Of a stretch of DNA of 64,000 nucleotides, positions 58,715 to 64,000 are shown piece after piece. The notes under the pieces are model-generated. The model was not told the DNA's origin and did not search any database. It saw only the letters and a program-made list of their open reading frames with translations. Position numbers and translations under genes: made by a program. Source of the DNA: Erwinia mallotivora (GTDB lineage Bacteria; Pseudomonadota; Gammaproteobacteria; Enterobacterales; Enterobacteriaceae); assembly GCF_000590885.1 (NCBI RefSeq), contig NZ_JFHN01000022.1, positions 1 to 64,000 on the forward strand, read 5' to 3'. Within the stretch, counting starts at the first letter, position 1, and every line of letters begins with the position of its first letter.

Positions 58715-60865
58715 TCAGCTCAGTGGTTCCGCAGCCTCAGCCAGACGCTGTCTCAGCTGCTGATAACGTTGGGCAACATGCTGTTCTGCCCATTTTTTGT
58801 CGGCGATTTTTTCTATTTTCACCGCGCAATATTTATATTCCGGGGTTTTTGATATCGGGTCGAGGCTGTCGATTGTCAGCTCATTGCAGGCACCAATCCA
58901 CCACTGATAGGTCATATAAACCGCCCCCTGATTGGTACGGTCGCTCACTTCTGCCCTGCTGATCACCTTGCCACGTCTTGATACCACCCACACCAGCTCA
59001 CCGTCACTGACAGAAAGTTGCCGCGCATCCTCAGTGTTAATCTGCACCCGGCCAGGTTCATCCGCCTGCGCGCTCAGCGCATGGCAATTGCCCGTCATTG
59101 AACGACAGCTGTAGTGTCCAACTTCCCGCACGGTACAGAGCACCAGTGGCCACGCCTCATCGACCGGTTCAACGGGTGGCCGCCAGTCGCAGGCAAACAG
59201 CAGCCCTTTACCAGAGGGGCGATGAAAGCGATTGCCCTGGTAAAGAAACGGCGTCCCCGGATGGGATTCATCCGGACAGGGCCACTGCACATAGCCGAAG
59301 CCAGCCATTTTTTCCCAGGTTACACCGGCGTAAAGAGGACAAAGAGAACGCAGTTCATTCCAGATGGCTTCATTGTTTTCATACTGCATCGGGTAGCCCA
59401 TCGCCTGCGCCATCCGGCTGATGATCTCCCAGTCGGGGAGCACATCGCCCTCGGGCTCGACGGCTTTATAAAAACGCTGGAAGCCGCGATCGGCGCTGGT
59501 ATAAACCCCTTCATGCTCCCCCCAACTGGTAGCAGGCAGAATAACATCAGCCATTTCTGCGGTTTTGGTCATAAAAATATCCTGCACGATAACCAGGTCC
59601 AGCTTTGCCATCGCTTTACGCATTAGCGCCAAATCGGGTTCGGTTTGTAGTGGGTCCTCGCCCATTATCCAGTAGGCATGGAGTTTATTCTCCATCGCCA
59701 GATGGGCAACATCAGTGATGCTGTGACCGACTTTATCGCTGAGCGATTTGACTCCCCAGGCGGCGGCAAATTTCTCACGGACCTGCGGATCGCTGACCGA
59801 CTGGTAGCCAGGAAAAACGTTTGGCAACGCGCCCATATCACAAGCTCCCTGCACGTTATTCTGCCCGCGTACCGGCCCGACGCCCACGCCGGGTCGCCCA
59901 AGGTTGCCGGTGGCCAGCGCCAGACTGGACAGCCCTTTTACCACATCAACACCCTGGCCCCATTGCGTCACCCCCATTCCCCAGAGGATGGTGGCATTTT
60001 TCACCCCCGCGAAAAGTCGCATTGCCTGGCGTATCAGTTGCGGCGCAATCCCGGTGATCTCACAGACCGACTCAGGGGTATAACGCTGCACCACCTCCTG
60101 CCACGCCTCTCTTCCTTCGGTATGCTCCCGTAGAAAAGCCTCGTTACACAATCCCTCATTAATCAATACGTTAGCAAATGCATTGACCAGAGCCATGTTG
60201 CTGCCATTTTTCAACGGCAGCCACAAATCGGCAAGACGAGCGCTTTCAATATAGCGGGGGTCGCAGACGATGATTTTTGCACCTTTTTGCTTCGCCCTGA
60301 CGATACGTCTTGCCACAATTGGATGGGAATCCGCCGCGTTATAACCGAAGATCAGCAGGCAATCGCTGTTTTCGATATCGCCAATCGAGTTACTCATCGC
60401 ACCATTGCCCAGCGTGGTTTGCAGTCCGGCAACGGAAGGTCCGTGGCAGACCCGTGCGCAGCAGTCGATGTTGTTGGTACCCAGCACTGCCCGGACAAAT
60501 TTCTGCATAACATAATTGGTTTCATTGCCGGGTCCCCGGGATGATCCGGTGACCATGATGCTTTCAGCCCCATAGCGGGCCTTGATCTTTTTCAGGCGCG
60601 AACTGGCGAAGTCGATGGCCTCCTGCCAACTGACGGCCTCGAAGGGGTCGCCCCGACGACGACGGATGGCAGGATGTTTTAACCGTGGCGTCAGCAGGCG
60701 GGTGTTATTCAGGAACTCCCAGCCATAATAGCCTTTCAGACAGAGTTCGCCCTCGTTGGTAACGCCGGGTGCGCCCTTTGCGGTGACAACCTTACCCTGC
60801 TCAACGTGCAGTTCAATCTTGCAACCACAGCCACAGTAGGGGCAAACCGTAATGACCTTATCCAT
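58715..60865 (-). CDS. fdhF: formate dehydrogenase H-like molybdopterin oxidoreductase, Cys in place of Sec
   Basis: 716 residues (715 in E. coli FdhF). The N-terminal [4Fe-4S] ligands are Cys8, Cys11, Cys15 and Cys42. The active-site residue falls at position 140 in CARVCHGPSV, exactly where E. coli FdhF has selenocysteine; here a normal TGC/TGT codon gives Cys, so no SECIS or SelB is needed. Molybdo-bis-MGD enzyme oxidising formate to CO2 in the cytoplasm. Downstream of aegA and hydN and overlapping hydN by eight bases. In E. coli an AegA/FdhF/HydN set supports formate-dependent anaerobic urate breakdown, which fits the xanthine-dehydrogenase-like gene next door. Confidence 0.9.
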   Translation of the reverse strand: MDKVITVCPYCGCGCKIELHVEQGKVVTAKGAPGVTNEGELCLKGYYGWEFLNNTRLLTPRLKHPAIRRRRGDPFEAVSWQEAIDFASSRLKKIKARYGAESIMVTGSSRGPGNETNYVMQKFVRAVLGTNNIDCCARVCHGPSVAGLQTTLGNGAMSNSIGDIENSDCLLIFGYNAADSHPIVARRIVRAKQKGAKIIVCDPRYIESARLADLWLPLKNGSNMALVNAFANVLINEGLCNEAFLREHTEGREAWQEVVQRYTPESVCEITGIAPQLIRQAMRLFAGVKNATILWGMGVTQWGQGVDVVKGLSSLALATGNLGRPGVGVGPVRGQNNVQGACDMGALPNVFPGYQSVSDPQVREKFAAAWGVKSLSDKVGHSITDVAHLAMENKLHAYWIMGEDPLQTEPDLALMRKAMAKLDLVIVQDIFMTKTAEMADVILPATSWGEHEGVYTSADRGFQRFYKAVEPEGDVLPDWEIISRMAQAMGYPMQYENNEAIWNELRSLCPLYAGVTWEKMAGFGYVQWPCPDESHPGTPFLYQGNRFHRPSGKGLLFACDWRPPVEPVDEAWPLVLCTVREVGHYSCRSMTGNCHALSAQADEPGRVQINTEDARQLSVSDGELVWVVSRRGKVISRAEVSDRTNQGAVYMTYQWWIGACNELTIDSLDPISKTPEYKYCAVKIEKIADKKWAEQHVAQRYQQLRQRLAEAAEPLS

Positions 60866-61370
60866 TGATCCATTCCTCCTGAAAAAGCATCTGGCTTCCT
60901 GAGGCAGTCTGCCGCTGTCGCTGCCGCCGCAGCTGGCTCAGTTCATCCGAGGTCACACACGTTAGCGCACCGGTTGGACAAACACTGACGCAGGCCGATC
61001 CGCTGCTCTGCCCGGCGCAGAGGTCACATTTAATCACCTGCGGATGGCCCCCTGTGCTGACGATTTCAATCGCACCGAACGGACAGGCAATCATGCAGCT
61101 TTTGCAGTCGATACAGCGCTCACTGACAATCTCAACGGCCTGCTCACCCTGTTGCAGGGCAGCCACCGGGCAGGCCGCGACACAGGGTGCATTTCTACAC
61201 TGTCTGCACATTACCGGCGTGCTGACTGCATTCTGTTTCACCACCCTGAGACGCGGAAAATAGTCCTGTGATGTCACCGCAACCGTTCCGGCATGGACCA
61301 CGGCGCAGGCCACTTCACAGGTGTGGCAGCCGATGCATTTCATGGTGGTCGCCAGAATAAATTGGCTCAT
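60858..61370 (-). CDS. hydN: HydN-like four-cluster ferredoxin
   Basis: 170 residues. Four Cys clusters of ferredoxin type: CIGCHTCEVAC, CRQCRNAPCVAACP, CIDCKSCMIACP and CDLCAGQ...CVSVCP. Electron carrier between formate dehydrogenase and a partner oxidoreductase, like E. coli HydN. Its ATG overlaps the aegA stop (ATGA), and its end overlaps fdhF, so the three genes are translationally coupled. Confidence 0.88.
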   Translation of the reverse strand: MSQFILATTMKCIGCHTCEVACAVVHAGTVAVTSQDYFPRLRVVKQNAVSTPVMCRQCRNAPCVAACPVAALQQGEQAVEIVSERCIDCKSCMIACPFGAIEIVSTGGHPQVIKCDLCAGQSSGSACVSVCPTGALTCVTSDELSQLRRQRQRQTASGSQMLFQEEWING

Positions 61371-63304
61371 GCGCTTCTCTCCCTGAGTGGCTGCCGGTCA
61401 AACATCGCGATGATTTCCTCCGCACTGCGTCGCCCCTGGGCCATCGCCGTCACCACCAGATCGGCCCCATGCACCGCATCCCCGGCGGCAAAAACTTTAG
61501 GATTATGCGTTTGTGTGGAAGCCCCCTGTTCGCCAGTCTTAATCAATCCCCAACGGTCAAAACGGACTCCGTGCCCGGCCAGCCAGGGCATCTCGTGTGC
61601 CTGAAAACCAAACGCCAGGATCAGTGCATCCGCCTCAAGCACAAATTCTGAACCCGCCAGCGGCTGTGGCCTGCGGCGTCCGTCACTGCCGGGTTCTCCT
61701 GGCACAGTGCGAATCAGACCAATACCACTGAAGCACCCGTTTTCATCCAGCTGGAGATATTGCGGTTGCAGGTTGAACATAAATTCCACCCCCTCTTCCC
61801 GCGCATTGACGACCTCTTTTTTCGAGCCGGGCATGCTCTGCTCATCGCGACGGTAAGCACAAATCACCTGACTGGCCTGCTGACGTATGGCGGTCCTCAG
61901 GCAATCCATCGCCGTATCCCCGCCGCCCAGCACCACCACGCGCTTATCCCGCAACGAAATGCAGGGATACTGTGGATCTTCATCAAATGCCATAATTTGC
62001 CGGGTATTGGCGATCAGATAAGGAAGAGCCTGAATGACGCCCGGCGCATCTTCATGCTCCAGTCCCGCTTTCATCAACCCATAGGTTCCGACGCCAAGGA
62101 ACACCGCATCATATTCATCCAGCAACCGATCAAAGCTGATATCCCGGCCAATTTCGCAATTAAGCCGAAACTCAATCCCCATCTCGTTGAAGATCGCACG
62201 TCGGTTAACCATCAGCTGCTTATCCAGCTTGAAGGAAGGGATGCCGAAGGTCAGCAGGCCACCGATCTCCGGATGACGGTCATAGACCACCGCCTGAACG
62301 CCACGGCGGGTCAGAATATCTGCACACCCCAGTCCGGCGGGTCCAGCGCCGATAATCGCCACACGCTGCTGGCGAGGCGTGACGTCCCCCACCGAAGGAC
62401 GCCAGCCCTGCGCCAGAGCCTGGTCGGTAATGTAACGTTCAATATTGCCAATGGTCACGGCCCCTGCCTTGCCATTCAGCGTACAGGCCCCCTCACAGAG
62501 GCGATCCTGTGGACAGACACGGCCACAAATTTCCGGCAGGCTGCTGGTCTGGTGAGAGAGTTCGGCGGCTTCAATAATCCGACCTTCACCTGCCAGGCGT
62601 ATCCAGTCAGGAATGGCGTTATGCAGTGGGCAGGTCCAGCCGCACCAGGCTTGCTGTGCACAATAAAGGCACCGTTCCGTCTCATAGGCCGCCTGCGCCT
62701 CGTTCAGCCCCAGATAAATTTCATCGAAATGTTGCTTACGCCGTTCTGCTGTAAGCCTGACTGCCCCGCGCCGTGGGGGCTTATCCAGCAGCTGCCGCCC
62801 TTTTCCGTTGGTGGGCAGGGAAGGCGTGATGCCTGTTGCACTGCGCGTCTGCCGCTGTTGGCGCTGACGCTGAAGCGCAGCTTCATCCATCAGTTGCAGC
62901 GCACCTGTCGGGCAGATGCTGACGCAGGCGGGCTTGTCTGCTTCAGTGTGCTGGCAGAGATCGCACTTCATCATCAGACCCGTTGCGGGAAGCTCCTCAA
63001 TGGCGCCGAAAGGGCAAGCCAGCAGGCAATTTTTACAGCCAATACATTTATCTTCTGTCAGCTGGACGCTTTGCTGCTGGTAAGCCAGCGCGCCGGTGGG
63101 ACAACTTGCCACACAGGGCGAGTTGTTACAGTGACGGCAGGTCAACGGCACCTGTGTGGCTGCTGAACTGACCAGATGAATACGGGGACGAAACTGACTG
63201 CGACTGGCGGGCCAGCGAGACTGATTATGCGTAAGCACACATGCCACTTCGCAGGCATGACAACCGATACACTCTGTGGGATTAGCAATGACAAAGCGGT
63301 TCAT
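61367..63304 (-). CDS. aegA: AegA-like oxidoreductase (ferredoxin domain fused to GltD-type NAD(P)H:FAD module)
   Basis: 645 residues (659 in E. coli AegA). The first 150 residues hold four [4Fe-4S] motifs (CIGCHACEVAC, CRHCNNSPCVASCP, CIGCKNCLLACP, CVSICP). The rest resembles the glutamate synthase small subunit: CLYCAQQAWCGWTCPLHN, FAD motif AIIGAGPAGLGCADIL, NAD(P) motif VVVLGGGDTAMDC and the C-terminal FAAGDAVHGADLVVTAMAQGR. AegA in E. coli works in anaerobic urate degradation together with formate dehydrogenase H. First gene of aegA-hydN-fdhF, divergent from the xdhA-like gene. Confidence 0.92.
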   Translation of the reverse strand: MNRFVIANPTECIGCHACEVACVLTHNQSRWPASRSQFRPRIHLVSSAATQVPLTCRHCNNSPCVASCPTGALAYQQQSVQLTEDKCIGCKNCLLACPFGAIEELPATGLMMKCDLCQHTEADKPACVSICPTGALQLMDEAALQRQRQQRQTRSATGITPSLPTNGKGRQLLDKPPRRGAVRLTAERRKQHFDEIYLGLNEAQAAYETERCLYCAQQAWCGWTCPLHNAIPDWIRLAGEGRIIEAAELSHQTSSLPEICGRVCPQDRLCEGACTLNGKAGAVTIGNIERYITDQALAQGWRPSVGDVTPRQQRVAIIGAGPAGLGCADILTRRGVQAVVYDRHPEIGGLLTFGIPSFKLDKQLMVNRRAIFNEMGIEFRLNCEIGRDISFDRLLDEYDAVFLGVGTYGLMKAGLEHEDAPGVIQALPYLIANTRQIMAFDEDPQYPCISLRDKRVVVLGGGDTAMDCLRTAIRQQASQVICAYRRDEQSMPGSKKEVVNAREEGVEFMFNLQPQYLQLDENGCFSGIGLIRTVPGEPGSDGRRRPQPLAGSEFVLEADALILAFGFQAHEMPWLAGHGVRFDRWGLIKTGEQGASTQTHNPKVFAAGDAVHGADLVVTAMAQGRRSAEEIIAMFDRQPLRERSA

Positions 63305-63478
63305 TTTTTATCCTTTTTTATGCAGCCCCGATCACTCCAGCCCACCGCTATGCAAAATGTGGACAGCTTTGCCGGAACCACGGTGGCAATCGCTGGAAAT
63401 GTGATGCAACTTGCATTATTACCCGACCTCTCAGCCTGCCGGGATTATCCTTGTAACCAACAGGGATATTCTACTTCT

Positions 63479-63505
63479 CACTTTGATAAGACAAGTGTCA
63501 AAGTG
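63479..63505. promoter_or_regulatory. inverted repeat, candidate upstream activator site
   Basis: Arms CACTTTGA (63479-63486) and TCAAAGTG (63498-63505) separated by 11 bases, about 110-135 bases before the sigma-54 promoter. This is the usual place for an enhancer-binding protein such as an FhlA- or UacR-type activator. A second short palindrome, ATGCAA-c-TTGCAT, lies at 63404-63416. Assignment is by position only. The 367-base gap between aegA and xdhA holds no gene. Confidence 0.4.
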
Positions 63506-63615
63506 AAAAGCCAGTAAAGATTGAGCCATTTCTCGCCGCCGTTTTTTTCTTCCCACACCTCCCTTTTTCAATCCCGGCTCACAACTTATTCATTGACCAC
63601 CCCATTTTTCTGACT

Positions 63616-63632
63616 CTGGCATATCCCTTGCT
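63616..63632 (+). promoter_or_regulatory. sigma-54 promoter of the xdhA-like gene
   Basis: CTGGCATATCCCTTGCT fits the -24/-12 consensus TGGCAC-N5-TTGCW with only the C of the -24 element changed to T; GG and GC are ten bases apart as required. It lies 40 bases upstream of the start codon. RpoN control agrees with the sigma-54 dependence of E. coli fdhF and urate genes. Confidence 0.8.
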
Positions 63633-63671
63633 TTGTCGTGGCGACAGGAGCACATCAGGAGAAATGGCCCA

Positions 63672-64000
63672 ATGAGTACCATTCTGGTTGGAAGTGAAGT
63701 GGCGCGTGTTGATGGACTGGCAAAGGTAAAAGGCAGCGCAATTTACGGCGACGACCTGGTGCTGAAGAACATGCTTTATGGCGTCTGTCGCTATACGGAT
63801 ATCGCGGCTGGCTTCATTGAAAAGCTTGATTTAACCGAGGCGGAACAGGTGCCCGGCGTGGTGAAAATCGCCACCTTCGCCGACATCCCCGGTGAAACGC
63901 ACATCGGTGTGGTCATCCCCGACTATCCGCCCATTATTGACCGGGAAATAGCCTTTCGTGGCGACGTCATTGCGGTTATTGCCGCCGAAACCCAGGAAGC
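63672..64000 (+). CDS. xdhA: xanthine dehydrogenase-like molybdenum subunit, 3' end outside the window
   Basis: 109 codons are visible from the ATG at 63672 (AGGAG ten bases upstream). The N-terminus GSEVARVDGLAKVKGSAIYGDDL and VPGVVKIATFADIP, then FRGDVIAVIAAET, matches the first domain of xanthine dehydrogenase large subunits (XdhA: RVDAIAKVTGRARYTDD). These molybdo-enzymes hydroxylate hypoxanthine, xanthine or related purines. Divergent from aegA-hydN-fdhF, under a sigma-54 promoter. Which substrate and whether small subunits follow cannot be seen here; the symbol marks the family. Confidence 0.82.
   Translation, partial: MSTILVGSEVARVDGLAKVKGSAIYGDDLVLKNMLYGVCRYTDIAAGFIEKLDLTEAEQVPGVVKIATFADIPGETHIGVVIPDYPPIIDREIAFRGDVIAVIAAETQE

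Noticed and set aside
60430-60460. selenocysteine codon in the fdhF-like gene
   Set aside because: The active-site codon translates as ordinary Cys and the frame is open throughout; no SECIS element is required.
61760-63166. 468-codon plus-strand open frame
   Set aside because: Antisense to aegA; lacks any protein motif while aegA is full of ferredoxin and FAD motifs.
63490-63520. minus-strand sigma-54 promoter for aegA
   Set aside because: TGGCTT with TTTGA downstream deviates at both elements and in spacing.

Overview
This is a chromosomal window from a member of the Enterobacterales. Gene content and order follow the Escherichia coli gntX-to-dcrB block almost step by step: gntX, nfuA, malQP, glpRGE, glpD, glgBXCAP, asd, yhgN, gntUKR, yhhW, ryhB, yhhY, ggt, yhhA, ugpBAECQ, the liv operon, panM, rpoH, ftsYEX, rsmD, yhhL-yhhM-yhhN, zntA, tusA, yhhQ, dcrB. 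A HopF-family type III effector with its chaperone and a perfect hrp box points to a plant-associated bacterium with an hrp-type secretion system. Erwiniaceae (Erwinia/Pantoea side) is my inference; the sequence does not prove a genus.

Layout. 1-8110: competence-type phosphoribosyltransferase GntX (cut by the window edge), Fe-S carrier NfuA, maltodextrin genes malP-malQ, then glpE-glpG-glpR. Compared with E. coli, gntT (after nfuA) and malT plus the rtc genes (between malP and glpR) are missing here. 8318-9428: an unrecognised two-gene cassette. 10096-22856: glpD with its operator, the whole glycogen operon glgB-glgX-glgC-glgA-glgP, and asd. 23235-30588: yhgN, gluconate uptake and phosphorylation with the GntR operator, pirin YhhW, the small RNA RyhB under a Fur box, acetyltransferase YhhY and gamma-glutamyltranspeptidase. 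31218-32339: shcF-hopF effector operon under HrpL control. 32737-38214: yhhA and the Pho-regulated glycerol-3-phosphate import operon. 38291-40586: an AT-rich toxin locus with a pesticin/T4-lysozyme-like muramidase, two exported partner proteins and two decayed copies of a lysozyme-inhibitor-like gene. 40765-45690: branched-chain amino acid ABC transporter. 46076-53193: panM, rpoH, ftsX-ftsE-ftsY, rsmD and small membrane proteins. 53208-55559: ZntR-type promoter and zntA, broken by a one-base frameshift. 55669-56408: an AT-rich orphan gene, also interrupted at an A-run. 56644-58608: tusA, yhhQ behind a probable preQ1-I riboswitch, dcrB. 58715-64000: a formate dehydrogenase H-like operon (aegA-hydN-fdhF, Cys in place of selenocysteine), divergent from a sigma-54-promoted xanthine-dehydrogenase-like gene that runs off the window.

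How it fits together. The left half is storage-carbon metabolism: MalP/MalQ and GlgP/GlgX break down maltodextrin and glycogen, GlgC/GlgA/GlgB build it, and GlpD/GlpR handle glycerol-3-phosphate, which the ugp operon also brings in under phosphate starvation. The accessory genes sit as separate inserts at four junctions of an otherwise conserved backbone (glpE/glpD, ggt/yhhA, ugpB/livF, zntA/tusA), all on the minus strand. They serve host or competitor interaction as far as they can be read. The right end looks like an anaerobic purine/urate and formate module.

No tRNA, rRNA, CRISPR array or intact insertion sequence was seen. Two ERIC-type repeats are present.
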